From NCBI RefSeq assembly GCF_020194955.2, contig NZ_JAFCIY020000023.1:62001-126000 (forward strand): DNA of 64,000 nt, written 5' to 3'. The DNA is from Desulfuromonas sp. CSMB_57 (GTDB taxonomy: Bacteria > Desulfobacterota > Desulfuromonadia > Desulfuromonadales > Syntrophotaleaceae). A model generated the notes under the pieces. The model had not been told where the DNA came from and did not search any database. It saw only the letters and a list, made by a program, of their open reading frames with translations. This document shows, in pieces, positions 1 through 12,165 of this stretch. A program made the position numbers and the translations under genes. The stretch's first letter is position 1. The number at the start of each line of letters is the position of its first letter.

Positions 1-197
1 TAGAAAGACCTGATGCGGTGTCCGTTTCCGAGGAAGTCGCCGAGGACGGCAGCGTGCTGCTCAAGCTGGCTGCCTCCTTGGAAGACATGGGCCGGATCAT
101 CGGCAAGCAGGGGCGCACCGCCAAGGCGATGCGAACCCTCCTGAATGCCAAAGCCACCAGGGAGGCCCGGCGGGCGTCCCTGCAAATCATGGAGTGA
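1..197 (+). CDS. khpA: KhpA-type KH-domain RNA-binding protein, 3' end only
   Basis: Only the last 64 codons are present; the gene enters from the left edge and is read from base 3. The visible part holds the KH signature GRIIGKQGRT followed by an amphipathic helix rich in Ala and Arg, as in the small single-KH-domain proteins encoded between rpsP and rimM in many bacteria. Those proteins bind RNA without strong sequence specificity. Its stop TGA (195-197) overlaps the rimM ATG, so the two are probably translationally coupled. The identification rests on the GxxG loop and on the neighbouring rimM-trmD-rplS genes. Confidence 0.88.
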   Translation, partial: ERPDAVSVSEEVAEDGSVLLKLAASLEDMGRIIGKQGRTAKAMRTLLNAKATREARRASLQIME

Positions 198-724
198 TGG
201 CGACCACCGGCAAGGCCTTGGTGGCCTTGGGCAAGGTTGTCGCGACCCACGGTTTGCGCGGTGCCCTGAAAGTGCAGGGGACCACGCCCGATTTTTCAGC
301 GCTGGCGGATGTGCGCCAGGTGCTGATTCAGCAGGCGGGCGAAGAACCTGAAATCTTTCGGTTGCGCGGTGCCAGTTGGCAGCGGGGCGGTTTGGTGGTG
401 AGCCTGGAGGGTCTGGATACGGTCGAAGCGGCGGCCACCCTGGTGGGCGCCTCGGTGCTGGTGGCGCCGGAGATGATGCCGCAGCCGGCGGCCGGTCGCT
501 ATTTCTGGTTCCAGTTGCAGGGCTTGGCGGCCTGGGATCGGCAAAAGGGCGATCTCGGCCGGTTGGAGGATATCTTCGTCACCGCAGCGCATCCGGTATA
601 TGTGGTGCGCGGCCGTTTCGGCGAAGTGTTGATTCCGGCGGTGAGCCAGTTCCTGGTCGAGGTCGACTTCGAGCAGGGGCGGGTACTGTTCGATTTGCCC
701 GAGGGTCTGGTACAGGAAGGCTGA
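197..724 (+). CDS. rimM: Ribosome maturation factor RimM
   Basis: About 175 residues, the usual RimM length. The N-terminal RimM barrel opens with the typical [15 protein letters not shown] stretch, and a C-terminal PRC-barrel-like part ends with the family motif VLIPAV. RimM binds ribosomal protein S19 and helps the 30S head mature. I chose the ATG at 197 because it overlaps the upstream stop (TGATG); a GTG at 194 is in frame and possible. The stop overlaps the trmD start in the same way, which fits one tightly coupled operon for ribosome and tRNA maturation. Confidence 0.95.
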   Translation: MATTGKALVALGKVVATHGLRGALKVQGTTPDFSALADVRQVLIQQAGEEPEIFRLRGASWQRGGLVVSLEGLDTVEAAATLVGASVLVAPEMMPQPAAGRYFWFQLQGLAAWDRQKGDLGRLEDIFVTAAHPVYVVRGRFGEVLIPAVSQFLVEVDFEQGRVLFDLPEGLVQEG

Positions 725-1467
725 TGATTTTCGATGTTCTGACCCTCTTCCCGGGCTTGTTTGCATCGCCCTTCGCCGACAGCATTCTTGGCAAGGCAGT
801 AGACCGGGGTTTGATTCGGATTGGCGTACACAATCTGCGTGATTGGGCCGAAGGTCGCCATAAGGTGACCGACGATACGCCCTACGGCGGCGGCGAGGGC
901 ATGGTGCTCAAGCCCGAACCGGTGGCACGAGCCCTGGCTGATCTTAAATCGGGGCATCCGACCTCGAAGGTTCTGCTCATGACCCCGCAGGGAAAGCCCT
1001 TCCGGCAGGCCGTTGCCCTTGACCTGGCCGCCGAAGAAGGGTTGATTTTCGTCTGCGGCCGCTACGAAGGCGTCGATGAGCGCGTCCGTGCTTTGGTCGA
1101 TGAGGAATTGTCCCTGGGCGATTTCGTTCTTACCGGGGGCGAACTCGCGGCCATGGCCATGATCGACGCCATTGCCCGACTGCTGCCCGGCGTGCTGGGC
1201 AATCGCGACAGCTCGCTGAGCGATTCCCATGCCGACGGTCTGCTGGAGTATCCACAGTATACCCGGCCGGCGGAGTTCATGGGCATGCGGGTCCCCGAAG
1301 TGCTGCTGTCCGGCAATCATGCCGCGATTTCGGCCTGGCGGCGCCGCGAGCAGTTACGCCGAACCCTGCAGCGTCGACCCGACCTGCTGGAGCAGGCGGA
1401 GCTGGATGCCCGCGATCGGGTCATGCTCGAAGAACTGCGGCGCGAACTGGCCGCCGACCCGGAATGA
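724..1467 (+). CDS. trmD: tRNA (guanine-N1)-methyltransferase TrmD
   Basis: A 247-residue SPOUT methyltransferase that places m1G37 on tRNAs, preventing +1 frameshifting. It starts [13 protein letters not shown], and the trefoil-knot SAM-binding elements [11 protein letters not shown] and [13 protein letters not shown] lie in mid-protein, followed by the C-terminal tRNA-binding domain with YTRPAEF. The ATG overlaps the rimM stop by one base. The frame is open further upstream, but that extension lies inside rimM and is not part of the protein. The stop overlaps the next methyltransferase gene (ATGA at 1464). Confidence 0.97.
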   Translation: MIFDVLTLFPGLFASPFADSILGKAVDRGLIRIGVHNLRDWAEGRHKVTDDTPYGGGEGMVLKPEPVARALADLKSGHPTSKVLLMTPQGKPFRQAVALDLAAEEGLIFVCGRYEGVDERVRALVDEELSLGDFVLTGGELAAMAMIDAIARLLPGVLGNRDSSLSDSHADGLLEYPQYTRPAEFMGMRVPEVLLSGNHAAISAWRRREQLRRTLQRRPDLLEQAELDARDRVMLEELRRELAADPE

Positions 1468-2024
1468 AGCTCCATCGGTTGGCAGTAGCGCTGGTGCACC
1501 ATCCGGTTCTGGATCGACGCGGGGATGTGGTCACTTCGGCGCTGACCAATCTGGACGTACACGATATCGCGCGCACGGCGCGCACTTACGGGGTGGGTCG
1601 TTTCTACGTGGTGACGCCGCTGGCCGAGCAGTTGCAGCTGTTGGACCGAATCCTCGGTCATTGGCGCGACGGTCATGGGGCAGGCTACAACCCGGATCGG
1701 AAGGAAGCCCTGTCCCTGGTGGCCGGGGTGCCGAGCCTGGCCGCCGCCCTGGATGACTGGCAACGCCTTTGCGGTGCCGAGCCCCTGCCGGTGCTGACCG
1801 CGGCGGCGCGCGATGGTCGGTTGACCTTTCGGGATTGTGCCCGGATGCTGGCACAACAGCCCCTGCTGCTGGTGCTGGGAACCGGCTGGGGATTGGCGCC
1901 GGAACTGTTTCAGAATGGATGGCCGGTGCTGACGCCGATTCGCGGTGCAGGGTCCTACAATCATTTACCGGTACGTGCCGCCGCCGCCATCATGCTGGAT
2001 CGGTTGGGTGGACAAAGTGGATAA
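1464..2024 (+). CDS. TrmD-linked RNA methyltransferase (SPOUT-like)
   Basis: 186 residues beginning [20 protein letters not shown], with the stretch [19 protein letters not shown]. This is the pattern of the SAM-dependent RNA methyltransferase family found beside trmD in Deltaproteobacteria and some other phyla (Pfam Methyltrn_RNA_4). The C-terminal part has a [10 protein letters not shown] loop and ends near [22 protein letters not shown], consistent with the knot region of SPOUT enzymes. The RNA substrate cannot be told from sequence. The start overlaps the trmD stop, so co-translation is likely; rplS follows after 47 bases. Confidence 0.82.
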   Translation: MKLHRLAVALVHHPVLDRRGDVVTSALTNLDVHDIARTARTYGVGRFYVVTPLAEQLQLLDRILGHWRDGHGAGYNPDRKEALSLVAGVPSLAAALDDWQRLCGAEPLPVLTAAARDGRLTFRDCARMLAQQPLLLVLGTGWGLAPELFQNGWPVLTPIRGAGSYNHLPVRAAAAIMLDRLGGQSG

Positions 2025-2071
2025 CCGTTTTTGTCTTTGTTAAAAACAAGACTCGTTGCGAGGAGGAAGAT

Positions 2072-2419
2072 ATGAATATCATCGACCGTTTGGAAATGGA
2101 ACAGATGCGCAAGAATATCCCGGTATTCAAGGCCGGCGATACCCTGCGCGTACACGTCAAGATCGTCGAAGGCGACAAACAGCGCATTCAGGTTTTCCAG
2201 GGTGTCTGCATCAAACGCCACAACGGCGGGGTCGGCTCGACCTTCACCGTGCGCAAGATTTCCGACGGCATGGGCGTGGAGCGCGTTTTCCCCCTGCATT
2301 CGCCCAACATCGAGAAGGTTGAGGTGGTGATGGTGGGCCGGGTCCGGCGCGCCAAACTGTACTACCTGCGGAAACTGCAGGGCAAGGCCGCCCGGATTCG
2401 CGAAAAACGCACGGTCTGA
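2072..2419 (+). CDS. rplS: 50S ribosomal protein L19
   Basis: 115 residues, the standard L19 length, with the family core [19 protein letters not shown] and the conserved [13 protein letters not shown] and RRAKLYYLR segments. L19 sits at the 30S-50S interface. The start is fixed by an excellent ribosome-binding site, AGGAGGA, a few bases before ATG 2072. In frame with it is a longer upstream reading frame that runs through the preceding gene, which is not real. An intrinsic terminator follows the stop by about 20 bases. Confidence 0.98.
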   Translation: MNIIDRLEMEQMRKNIPVFKAGDTLRVHVKIVEGDKQRIQVFQGVCIKRHNGGVGSTFTVRKISDGMGVERVFPLHSPNIEKVEVVMVGRVRRAKLYYLRKLQGKAARIREKRTV

Positions 2420-2439
2420 TCCAGCCTTTGGCATACCGA

Positions 2440-2471
2440 CCCCGGCAGGTTTCTGTCGGGGTTTTGTTTTT
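2440..2471 (+). terminator. Intrinsic terminator after rplS
   Basis: A nine-base-pair stem (CCCCGGCAG pairing with CTGTCGGGG, one G-U) encloses a four-base loop and is followed by TTTTGTTTTT. It lies between rplS and rnhB, so it may end or attenuate the rimM-trmD-rplS transcript before rnhB. Confidence 0.8.
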
Positions 2472-2508
2472 CAGGGCCGCCGGAGGTGGCCATGGGAGCT
2501 GCAACATC

Positions 2509-3141
2509 TTGAATTTGGAGCTGTTTTCCCTGGCGGAAGAATCACCGCTGTATTTTGAGCAGCGGGCTGCGGCACAGGGCTACCGGGCGGTGGCCGGCGT
2601 CGACGAGGCCGGCCGCGGGCCTTTGGCCGGTCCGGTGGTGGCGGCTGCGGTCATTCTTCCTGCGGTGTTCGAGTTGCCTGGCCTGACGGATTCCAAGCAA
2701 TTGACCGCCGCCGCGCGGGAGCGGCTGTTTCCCTGCATCTGCCGTCAAGCCGTCGCCTGGGGCGTCGGGCTGGCGGATGCCGCGACCGTCGATCGGATCA
2801 ATATCCTGCAAGCCACGTTGCAGGCCATGCGGCGGGCCGTCAACCGCCTCGCCGTCCCCGCCGACTTTCTGCTCATCGACGGCATTACGCCGCTGCCCGG
2901 CACGGTTGCCCAACAGACCTTGAAGCGGGGTGACAGCCGTTCCCTTTCGGTGGCGGCGGCATCCGTGCTGGCCAAGGTCGTCCGTGATCGCTACATGCTG
3001 ATCATGGAAAACCGGTTTCCCGGCTACGGCTTTGCCGGTCATAAGGGTTACGGCAGCGCAGCGCATCGCGAAGCCATCGCCCGGTTGGGCCCCTGTCCAC
3101 TGCACCGTCGCACCTTTCGCGGCGTTCGGGAATACCTGTGA
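2509..3141 (+). CDS. rnhB: Ribonuclease HII
   Basis: About 210 residues. It cleaves RNA in RNA-DNA hybrids, including single ribonucleotides in DNA. The catalytic signature [12 protein letters not shown] is near residues 30-42 (acidic pair about D32/E33). Further conserved parts are [17 protein letters not shown] and the [19 protein letters not shown] block with its acidic residue. The frame stays open upstream into the terminator, but homology begins around the TTG at 2509, which has GGAG about 10 bases before it. No ATG is available in this frame nearby, so the start is the least certain part. It overlaps yraN by four bases. Confidence 0.93.
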   Translation: MNLELFSLAEESPLYFEQRAAAQGYRAVAGVDEAGRGPLAGPVVAAAVILPAVFELPGLTDSKQLTAAARERLFPCICRQAVAWGVGLADAATVDRINILQATLQAMRRAVNRLAVPADFLLIDGITPLPGTVAQQTLKRGDSRSLSVAAASVLAKVVRDRYMLIMENRFPGYGFAGHKGYGSAAHREAIARLGPCPLHRRTFRGVREYL

Positions 3142-3512
3142 CGATTCAGCGCCAGAGCCTCGGCCGCTGGGGCGAGGAGCAGGCGGTGCGATTTCTGTGT
3201 GCACGCCGCTGGAAGATTCTGGAGCGCAATGTGCGGACCCCGGTGGGCGAACTGGATATCGTCGCCCGGGACGGCCGGACCCTGGTGTTCATCGAAGTGA
3301 AAACCCGGCGCACTGCCGCTTTCGGCGCCCCCCAGGAAGCTGTCGGGGCGCGCAAGCAGCGGCAGATTGTGCGCGCCGCGCAGTGGTTTCTGGCCCGGGC
3401 CGGAAACCCGTCGGAATCGCTGCGGTTCGACGTGATTGCCGTCATGCCCGCGGCGGACGGGGCCAGGATCGAGCATCTGCCCGCCGCCTTTGGCCTGGAT
3501 GGCGCCGTGTAG
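3138..3512 (+). CDS. yraN: YraN/UPF0102 family endonuclease-like protein
   Basis: 124 residues with the restriction-endonuclease-like fold signature of the YraN family: an N-terminal [12 protein letters not shown] helix, then [21 protein letters not shown], whose spaced acidic residues and EVK match the PD-(D/E)xK pattern. The family is almost always next to rnhB, as here. It starts at GTG 3138, overlapping the rnhB stop (GTGA). The biological role is not settled; a part in DNA processing is often assumed. About 80 bases separate it from nadE. Confidence 0.9.
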   Translation: MTIQRQSLGRWGEEQAVRFLCARRWKILERNVRTPVGELDIVARDGRTLVFIEVKTRRTAAFGAPQEAVGARKQRQIVRAAQWFLARAGNPSESLRFDVIAVMPAADGARIEHLPAAFGLDGAV

Positions 3513-3592
3513 CAACGGATTTATCTTGTCTGCAGACCCGGTTGAGCGGCCGGTCCGAACCGGCTGTCCGGCCCCGGGGGGAAGGGTGGAGC

Positions 3593-5554
3593 ATGGAAAT
3601 TCATCTATCTTCTTACGGTTACTTTCGGGTCGCCGTGGTGGCTCCGGCTCATCGCGTCGCCGATGTAGCATTCAATACGGAACAGATTCGGCGGGCGGTC
3701 CACGACGCCGATGGGTGCCGTTTCTTTCTTTTTCCCGAACTGTGCCTGACGGCCTATACCTGTGGCGATCTGTTTTTTCAGCCGGTGCTCATCGAGGCAG
3801 CGCGCCAGGCGGTGATGGAACTGGCGGCATTTACCGCCGAACACCGGGTGACCATGGTCATCGGCGCCCCCATTTTGCAGGGTGGGCGGCTGTTCAACTG
3901 CGCCGTTTTCCTGTCCGGGGGGCGTGTGCTTGGCATTGTGCCGAAAACCTATCTGCCCAACAGCCAGGAATTTTACGAGGAGCGCTGGTTCTCATCGGCG
4001 AGGGATCGTACCAGCGACACTCTCCAATGGGACGGTGAAGCCATCCCCTTCGGCACCGATCTGCTGTTTCGTGCCGAGGGTCTGCCCCAGTGTCTGGTGG
4101 GCCTGGAAATCTGCGAGGATGTCTGGGTGGCCAGTCCGCCCAGCGGCCGCATGGCGGTGGCCGGGGCGACGGTCCTGCTGAACCTGTCGGCCAGTCCCGA
4201 ACTCCTCGGCAAGAAGGAATACCGGCGGGCCCTGGTGGAAGCCCAATCGGCGCGTTGTCTGGCTGCCTACCTGTATGCGTCGGCCGGTCCGGGGGAATCC
4301 AGCACCGACCTGGTGTTCTCCGGCCATTCCCTGATCGCGGAAAACGGAACGGTGCTGGCGGAGTCGGAGCGCTTCCGCTTTGATACCCAATGGATTACCG
4401 CCGATGTCGACATCGATCGCCTGATCAACGAACGGCTCAAGAACAACAGCTTCGGCGGGTCATCCCCGGAAGCGGACGGGTTCCGGATTATCGACTTTCC
4501 CCTGGCGGACGGTACCTGCAGCGTGGTGCAGCGGCCGGTTCCGGCAACGCCCTTCGTGCCGCCCCGGGAAGAGGAACGAGCCCGGCGCTGCCGGGAGATA
4601 TTCGATATTCAGACCACCGGGCTGGCCAAGCGTCTGCAGCACACCGGGGCTGCCCGCGCCGTCATCGGTATTTCCGGCGGGCTGGACTCCACCCTGGCGT
4701 TGCTGGTCATGGTCAAGGCCTTCGACAAGCTGGGATTGGCGCGGGATGGCATCGAAGCCATCACCATGCCCGGCTTCGGCACCACCGACCGCACCCGGGG
4801 CAATGCCGAACGCCTGGCCGAACTGTTGGGCTGCCGGCTGCGCATCATCCCCATCGACCAGGCGGTTCGGCAGCATTTCGCCGATATCGGCCATGACGAA
4901 AGGGTGCATGACATTACCTATGAAAATGCCCAGGCCCGGGAGCGGACCCAGATTCTCATGAACATCGCCAACCAGACCGGCGGCCTGCTGGTCGGGACCG
5001 GCGACCTGTCGGAACTCGCCTTGGGCTGGTGCACCTACAACGGCGACCACATGTCCATGTATGGGGTCAATACCGGTGTTCCCAAAACCCTGGTCCGCTA
5101 TCTCGTTTCCTGGTGCGCGGAAGCCGAGTTCGCCGGTGAAATTTCGTCCATTCTGCACGATGTCTGCGACACGCCCGTATCGCCGGAACTGCTGCCGCCC
5201 CATGAAAACGGTGAAATCAAGCAGCGTACCGAGGACAAAATCGGGCCCTACCTGCTGCATGACTTCTTTCTCTACCATGCAGTGCGTTTGCAGTATCGCC
5301 CGTCGAAAATCTTTTTCCTGGCCCGGCAGGCCTTCGCCGACCAGTTTACCAACGGCGAGCTCCTGTCTTGGCTGCAGATCTTCTATCGCCGCTTTTTTTC
5401 CCAGCAGTTCAAACGTTCCTGCCTGCCGGACGGGCCCAAGGTTGGCAGCGTGGTGCTTTCCCCGCGCGGCGACTGGCGCATGCCCAGCGATGCCTGCGCC
5501 GCCCTCTGGCTGCAGGACCTGACGCAGTTGCAAGAGGCGCTCAGTGAAGGCTGA
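3593..5554 (+). CDS. nadE: Glutamine-dependent NAD+ synthetase
   Basis: 653 residues in two domains. The N-terminal carbon-nitrogen hydrolase (glutaminase) domain shows the catalytic triad: Glu in [12 protein letters not shown] (about E49), Lys in PKTYLPN (about K118) and Cys in GLEICEDVW (about C174). The C-terminal ammonia-using synthetase domain begins near residue 330, with the pyrophosphatase loop SGGLDS near 361-366, and has [19 protein letters not shown] downstream. It makes NAD from nicotinic acid adenine dinucleotide using glutamine. ATG 3593 follows GGTGGAG. The last codons and stop fall in a GAAGGCTGA motif related to the dispersed heptamer repeats, and the stop overlaps rsmI by 11 bases. 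Confidence 0.96.
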   Translation: MEIHLSSYGYFRVAVVAPAHRVADVAFNTEQIRRAVHDADGCRFFLFPELCLTAYTCGDLFFQPVLIEAARQAVMELAAFTAEHRVTMVIGAPILQGGRLFNCAVFLSGGRVLGIVPKTYLPNSQEFYEERWFSSARDRTSDTLQWDGEAIPFGTDLLFRAEGLPQCLVGLEICEDVWVASPPSGRMAVAGATVLLNLSASPELLGKKEYRRALVEAQSARCLAAYLYASAGPGESSTDLVFSGHSLIAENGTVLAESERFRFDTQWITADVDIDRLINERLKNNSFGGSSPEADGFRIIDFPLADGTCSVVQRPVPATPFVPPREEERARRCREIFDIQTTGLAKRLQHTGAARAVIGISGGLDSTLALLVMVKAFDKLGLARDGIEAITMPGFGTTDRTRGNAERLAELLGCRLRIIPIDQAVRQHFADIGHDERVHDITYENAQARERTQILMNIANQTGGLLVGTGDLSELALGWCTYNGDHMSMYGVNTGVPKTLVRYLVSWCAEAEFAGEISSILHDVCDTPVSPELLPPHENGEIKQRTEDKIGPYLLHDFFLYHAVRLQYRPSKIFFLARQAFADQFTNGELLSWLQIFYRRFFSQQFKRSCLPDGPKVGSVVLSPRGDWRMPSDACAALWLQDLTQLQEALSEG

Positions 5555-6401
5555 GGAGCATCGGCCCGGTACCCTGTATCTGGTGGCCACCCCCATCGGC
5601 AACCTGGAGGACCTGACCTTCCGCGCTCTGCGCATCTTGCAGGAGGTCGACTTGATTGCAGCCGAGGATACCCGCTACAGCCGCAAATTGTGCAACCATT
5701 ATGGGATCCGCACCCCTCTGACCTCCTATTTCGCCCATAACGAACAGGAAAAGGGCGAGCGTCTGCTGCAGATCCTGGCCGAAGGTCGGTCCGTGGCCCT
5801 GATTACGGATGCCGGCACACCGGCTATTTCCGACCCGGGCTACCTGCTGGTGCGGCGCTGCCGCGATGCGGGTTTGCCGGTGGCGGCGGTGCCCGGACCT
5901 TCGGCGGTCATCGCCGCCCTGTCCGTGGCCGGATTGCCGAGCGAGCGGTTTGCCTTCGAAGGTTTTCTGCCGGCCAAAAGCGCGGCCCGTCGCAAGGCGC
6001 TGCGGGCTCTGCAAGGGGAGCCCCGGACCACCGTATTTTATGAGGCGCCGCACCGCCTTGCCGCCGCCCTCGGTGATGTGGTGGTGGAGTTGGGGCCACA
6101 GCGGGAGCTGGCCGTGGCCAGAGAGTTGACCAAGGTTCACGAAGAACTGTTCCGGGGGTCCGCGGCGGCGGCTCTGGCTCATTTCAGCCAGACCGAGCGG
6201 GTCAAGGGCGAGATCGTGCTGCTCATCGGACCGGCGGCCGACACGGCCCCCGAGGAGACGGTGGAGGAGGCGCTGCACCGCTGGCGGCGGGACACGGATT
6301 TGCCCATGCGGGCCATCGTCAAGGAGGTGGCCCGCCAGTTCAACCTGCCGGGCAGCGAGGTATATCGCCGCAGCCTGCAGTTGAAGGAGACTGAAGGCTG
6401 A
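5544..6401 (+). CDS. rsmI: 16S rRNA 2'-O-ribose C1402 methyltransferase RsmI
   Basis: 285 residues of the tetrapyrrole-methylase fold. Conserved blocks are [15 protein letters not shown] near the N terminus, [20 protein letters not shown] and [17 protein letters not shown], then FYEAPHRL, typical of RsmI. It methylates the ribose of C1402 in 16S rRNA with SAM. The GTG at 5544 overlaps the end of nadE; no ATG lies upstream in frame. The C terminus (LKETEG) and stop are written in the heptamer-like sequence ACTGAAGGCTGAAGG at 6390-6404, so a dispersed repeat appears to have supplied the stop codon. Confidence 0.95.
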   Translation: MKAEEHRPGTLYLVATPIGNLEDLTFRALRILQEVDLIAAEDTRYSRKLCNHYGIRTPLTSYFAHNEQEKGERLLQILAEGRSVALITDAGTPAISDPGYLLVRRCRDAGLPVAAVPGPSAVIAALSVAGLPSERFAFEGFLPAKSAARRKALRALQGEPRTTVFYEAPHRLAAALGDVVVELGPQRELAVARELTKVHEELFRGSAAAALAHFSQTERVKGEIVLLIGPAADTAPEETVEEALHRWRRDTDLPMRAIVKEVARQFNLPGSEVYRRSLQLKETEG

Positions 6402-6404
6402 AGG
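6390..6404. repeat. Heptamer-type repeat (short copy) at rsmI stop
   Basis: Two adjacent units of the GGCTGAA/GACTGAA family. The rsmI stop TGA (6399-6401) lies inside. The convergent acyP gene ends 12 bases further on. Confidence 0.6.
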
Positions 6405-6415
6405 CATTCCTGTCG

Positions 6416-8799
<2,384 letters not shown>

Positions 8800-8821
8800 T
8801 CAAACCGCCATGCCATGGCAA

Positions 8822-8850
8822 TTGTAATCCGCCCCCCGGTAGGATACAAT
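8822..8850 (+). promoter_or_regulatory. Putative sigma70 promoter for the CNNM/CBS gene
   Basis: TTGTAA at 8822-8827 and TACAAT at 8845-8850 are separated by 17 bases. It lies about 45 bases before the start codon of the CNNM/CBS gene, in the divergent ligA/CorC-type gap. Confidence 0.6.
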
Positions 8851-8893
8851 TCTGGCCGATATTTTTCCGGTTTTCAATATGTTGGAGGCTCTG

Positions 8894-10144
8894 ATGGATG
8901 AGGGGACCTGGCTCGAGCTGGGCGCTCTAACGGTTTTGTTGTTCGCCTCGGCGTTTTTTTCCGGTTCGGAGACCGCCTTGCTGTCCATGGATCGAGTGCG
9001 GGTACAGTACCTGGTGCACCAGCAGCGACGCGGCGCCCGGCGGTTGGAGGCCGTTCTGCGGCGCCCCGACGATTTGCTGGGAACCATCCTGGTCGGCAAC
9101 AACCTGGTCAACATCGCCGCCTCGGTATTCGCCACCACCTTTTTTGTTCGAAGGTTCGGCGCGCGCGGGGAGTTGATGACCATTCTCATCCTGACCCCCG
9201 TGTTGCTGATTCTTTCGGAAGTCTGCCCCAAGACCCTGGCGGCCCGGCATCCCGAGCGAATTTCCTTTTTCGTACTGCGCCCCATCCGGGGTGCCATGGT
9301 GTTGCTGCGGCCGGTGGTCTGGCTGGTGACGGGCCTGTCGCGCCTGCTGACCTATTTCATCCGCAGCGAACCGCGTCCGGTCATTTCCGAGGAGGAGATC
9401 CGGGCCATGATCACCGTCGGCGAGCAGACCGGGGTGGTGGAAACAGAAAAACGCCGCATGCTGCACGGCATCTTCGAGTTGTCGGAAATCCGGGTGCGGG
9501 ATGTCATGATTCCACGTACCGAAGTGGTCGGCATCGAGGCTTCGGCCACCTTTGCCGATGCCCTGCTCACCGCCCAGCAGTCCAACCATTCGCGTTTTCC
9601 CGTCTACCGGGAAAGTCTGGACAATGTCATCGGGGTCATCCATTCCAAGGATATTCTGCGCTATGCCGACCGGCCCGAGGCGTTTGCCCTGCCGGAACTG
9701 TTGCGGCCGCCCTTTTTCGTCCCCGAAGCCAAGCCGGTCAATACCCTGCTGCAGGCGTTTCAGAACCGCCGCGTGCATCTGGCCATGGTGGTGGACGAGT
9801 ACGGCGGGGTGGAGGGCATTGTCACCCTGGAGGACGTGGTGGAAGAAATCATCGGTGAAATCCACGATGAATACGATGCCGAGACCGCTCCCTTTCGCGA
9901 TCTGGGCCATGGCCGCTATCTGGTGGATGGCAGTGTTCCCCTGCGGGAACTGAACCAGCACTTCGGTTTCAACCTGGCCGAGGAGCACGCCAACACCCTG
10001 GCCGGATTTGTGCTTCACTCCCTGGGAACGATTCCTGAAGAAGGCGAGCGTTGCGAGGCGGACGGGATGGTCTTCATCGTGCGCCGGATGCTCGACCGCC
10101 GCATCGAACAGGTTGAAATACGTCGCAAGGAAATTCCTTCCTGA
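8894..10144 (+). CDS. CNNM-CBS-CorC_HlyC membrane protein (hemolysin/CorC family)
   Basis: About 416 residues. An N-terminal CNNM/DUF21 transmembrane domain (roughly residues 1-180: SAFFSGSETALLSMDR, the GTILVGNNLVNIAASV helix and further hydrophobic segments) is followed by two CBS domains (RDVMIPRTEVVGIE; HLAMVVDEYGGVEGIVTLEDVVEEIIGEI) and a C-terminal CorC_HlyC transporter-associated domain. The family is implicated in Mg2+/Co2+ transport or its regulation. I chose ATG 8894 because GGAGG sits five bases before it; the ATG at 8879 is in frame but lacks a site. An intrinsic terminator follows. Confidence 0.9.
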   Translation: MDEGTWLELGALTVLLFASAFFSGSETALLSMDRVRVQYLVHQQRRGARRLEAVLRRPDDLLGTILVGNNLVNIAASVFATTFFVRRFGARGELMTILILTPVLLILSEVCPKTLAARHPERISFFVLRPIRGAMVLLRPVVWLVTGLSRLLTYFIRSEPRPVISEEEIRAMITVGEQTGVVETEKRRMLHGIFELSEIRVRDVMIPRTEVVGIEASATFADALLTAQQSNHSRFPVYRESLDNVIGVIHSKDILRYADRPEAFALPELLRPPFFVPEAKPVNTLLQAFQNRRVHLAMVVDEYGGVEGIVTLEDVVEEIIGEIHDEYDAETAPFRDLGHGRYLVDGSVPLRELNQHFGFNLAEEHANTLAGFVLHSLGTIPEEGERCEADGMVFIVRRMLDRRIEQVEIRRKEIPS

Positions 10145-10185
10145 GCTGCTGTCTCCAGGCCTCCTGACGCTGCCCGCCCATTTCG

Positions 10186-10209
10186 GCCCTCCCTGCGAGG
10201 GCTTTTTTT
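10186..10209 (+). terminator. Intrinsic terminator after the CNNM/CBS gene
   Basis: Six-base-pair stem GCCCTC/GAGGGC with a five-base loop, followed by seven T. It insulates the dcw cluster promoter just downstream. Confidence 0.82.
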
Positions 10210-10248
10210 ATTGTTGCCGTAAGCCCTTAAAAAATTTGCAAAAGCTCC

Positions 10249-10277
10249 TTGACACGGGTCAGGGGTGCAATTATAGT
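10249..10277 (+). promoter_or_regulatory. Strong sigma70 promoter of the dcw cluster (PmraZ)
   Basis: A perfect TTGACA (10249-10254), a 17-base spacer and TATAGT (10272-10277) lie about 48 bases before mraZ. Just downstream, at 10292-10306, TGGG and CCCA form an inverted pair seven bases apart. MraZ of other bacteria binds repeated TGGG-type boxes near its own promoter, so this may be an autoregulatory site; only one clear copy is seen, so that part is speculative. Confidence 0.85.
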
Positions 10278-10324
10278 TCGAGCTAAGTGTAAAAAAGTGG
10301 GTAATTGTCCCAAAAGGACTGCGG

Positions 10325-10777
10325 ATGATATTTCAGGGGGAGTTCCACAACGCCATCGACGTCAAAGGCCGTGCCAGCATTCCGGCCCGGTTGCGCGATG
10401 TTTTGGTGGCCGCCTACGGTGAAGAGCGCTTGGTCGTGACCCAGAAGGATGGCGGCCTGGTGGCTTATCCCGTCCCCGAATGGGACAAGATCGTGGCTCA
10501 GGTCAATGCCATGCGACCCGGTCCCGTCAAGGAAGATATCAACCTGACCCTCATTTCTCCGGCCCAGGAATGTCTGTTCGACAAGCAGGGCCGTATCCAG
10601 CTCAGTAAGGCCCAGCGCAGCTATGCGGGACTCGACGGCGAGGGGCGGGACATCGTGGTGGTCGGTTCTTTCAACAAAATCATGCTTTGGGAATGGACCC
10701 GGCATGCCGACATGCGCCGCCAAGCCGAAGCACGCCTCAAAGCCGATCCGCAGGTGCTTTATGACTTGGGGTTCTAG
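10325..10777 (+). CDS. mraZ: Transcriptional regulator MraZ
   Basis: 150 residues with two MraZ/AbrB-type swapped-hairpin domains: FQGEFHNAIDVKGRASIPARLR at the start, and a second copy around FDKQGRIQLSKAQRSYAGL near residues 80-100. MraZ controls the division and cell-wall cluster it heads. It is the first gene behind the strong promoter at 10249-10277 and is spaced three bases from rsmH, the standard arrangement. Confidence 0.95.
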   Translation: MIFQGEFHNAIDVKGRASIPARLRDVLVAAYGEERLVVTQKDGGLVAYPVPEWDKIVAQVNAMRPGPVKEDINLTLISPAQECLFDKQGRIQLSKAQRSYAGLDGEGRDIVVVGSFNKIMLWEWTRHADMRRQAEARLKADPQVLYDLGF

Positions 10778-10780
10778 GCC

Positions 10781-11725
10781 ATGACGCCGGGGGATTTTCA
10801 TCACCTTTCGGTACTGCCCCGGGAAGTGCTGGCGCTGCTTCAGCCGCAGCCGGGCGAACGCTTTGTCGACGGCACCCTGGGCGGCGGCGGTCATGCCGGA
10901 CTGATTCTTGAGGCCATCGGGCCGAACGGGCAACTGCTCGGCCTGGACCGCGATCCCGAAGCGCTGCAGGCGGCAGGGCGGCGATTGGCGACCTTCGGAG
11001 ACCGGGTGATACTGCGGCAGGGCAATTTTTCCGAGGCCGCCCGTTTTGTCGCCGAACTGGGCTGGCAGGGGGTCGATGGCATGTTGCTGGATCTGGGGGT
11101 TTCCTCCCACCAACTCGATACCGGACGGCGCGGTTTCAGTTTCCAGACGGAAGCGCCCCTGGACATGCGCATGGACCCGGAAGCGGACATGACGGCCGAA
11201 ACCGCGGTCAACACCCTGCCGGAGGACGAATTGGCCAGAATTTTCCGCGAATACGGCGAGGAACGCTTTGCCCGGCGCATTGCCCGGCGCATCGTCCAGG
11301 TACGGGCCCGGCAGCCCCTGAAAACGACTTTGGAACTGGCTGAACTGGTGCGCGGCGCTGTCCCCGGCGGACATGTGCCGGCCCGCATACATCCGGCGAC
11401 CCGGGTGTTTCAGGCCTTGCGGATTTTCGTCAATGATGAACTGGATAGTTTGCGCCACGGGTTACAGCAGGGGCTGGATCTGTTGCGCAGCGGCGGCCGA
11501 CTGGCGGTGATCAGCTTCCACTCCCTGGAGGACCGCATCGTTAAGCAGACCTTTCGCCGGGAGGCGCATCCGTGCACCTGCCCGCCGTCCCTGCCGATAT
11601 GCAGCTGTGGACGGCAGCCGCGCATCGAGTTGCTGACCCGCAAGGGCGTGCGCGCCGGCGAGGCGGAAGTCGCCGACAACCCGCGCGCCCGCAGCGCGGT
11701 GTTGCGGGCGGTGCGTCGTTTTTGA
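10781..11725 (+). CDS. rsmH: 16S rRNA (cytosine(1402)-N4)-methyltransferase RsmH
   Basis: 314 residues. Motifs: [14 protein letters not shown], the SAM-binding [16 protein letters not shown] near residues 27-42, [12 protein letters not shown] and the C-terminal [14 protein letters not shown]. It N4-methylates C1402 of 16S rRNA, the nucleotide whose ribose RsmI modifies, so both C1402 enzymes lie in this window. It directly follows mraZ. A gap of about 120 bases separates it from ftsL. Confidence 0.97.
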   Translation: MTPGDFHHLSVLPREVLALLQPQPGERFVDGTLGGGGHAGLILEAIGPNGQLLGLDRDPEALQAAGRRLATFGDRVILRQGNFSEAARFVAELGWQGVDGMLLDLGVSSHQLDTGRRGFSFQTEAPLDMRMDPEADMTAETAVNTLPEDELARIFREYGEERFARRIARRIVQVRARQPLKTTLELAELVRGAVPGGHVPARIHPATRVFQALRIFVNDELDSLRHGLQQGLDLLRSGGRLAVISFHSLEDRIVKQTFRREAHPCTCPPSLPICSCGRQPRIELLTRKGVRAGEAEVADNPRARSAVLRAVRRF

Positions 11726-11847
11726 CCCGGGTTGAGGGCTTCGATGGAGGGCTCGCCCCGCCATCGCCCGCCCGGCAGCTCCACAGGCCGAAAGCCTGCT
11801 TGCGCTGACGGTTTTGCTATTGAAGTTCCTGTTGAATTGGAGGCGCC

Positions 11848-12165
11848 ATGGCTCACAGCATTTTGCGACCCATCCCCGGCCTGGCCGGAATTTCCTTCCG
11901 GCAGCCATCCCTCCGGCAGTTTTTCCTGTTTCTGGCCATGCTGACCTTGGCGGGGATCTTCCATGTCTGGTCGCGCAGCGCTCTCATCCAGCTCAATTAC
12001 GACATTTCCCGCCATGAGACCCGGTTACGGGAACTGCAGCGGGAGGAAAGCTGCTTGCGGGTCGAAGTGGCGAGCCTGAAGAGTCTGAGCCGTATCGAAC
12101 GGGTAGCCGTCACCGAGTTGCAGCTTCGCGCCCCGGTGGCAAGCCAGGTTGTCATTGTCCGATGA
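11848..12165 (+). CDS. ftsL: Cell division protein FtsL
   Basis: 105 residues with the FtsL layout: a short cytoplasmic N terminus, one membrane helix near residues 25-45 (LRQFFLFLAMLTLAGIFHVW) and a periplasmic coiled coil. FtsL forms the FtsQLB complex that activates septal wall synthesis. The family diverges strongly, so the call relies on topology, size and position between rsmH and ftsI. ATG 11848 follows TTGGAGG at four bases. The stop overlaps ftsI (ATGA). Confidence 0.85.
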   Translation: MAHSILRPIPGLAGISFRQPSLRQFFLFLAMLTLAGIFHVWSRSALIQLNYDISRHETRLRELQREESCLRVEVASLKSLSRIERVAVTELQLRAPVASQVVIVR

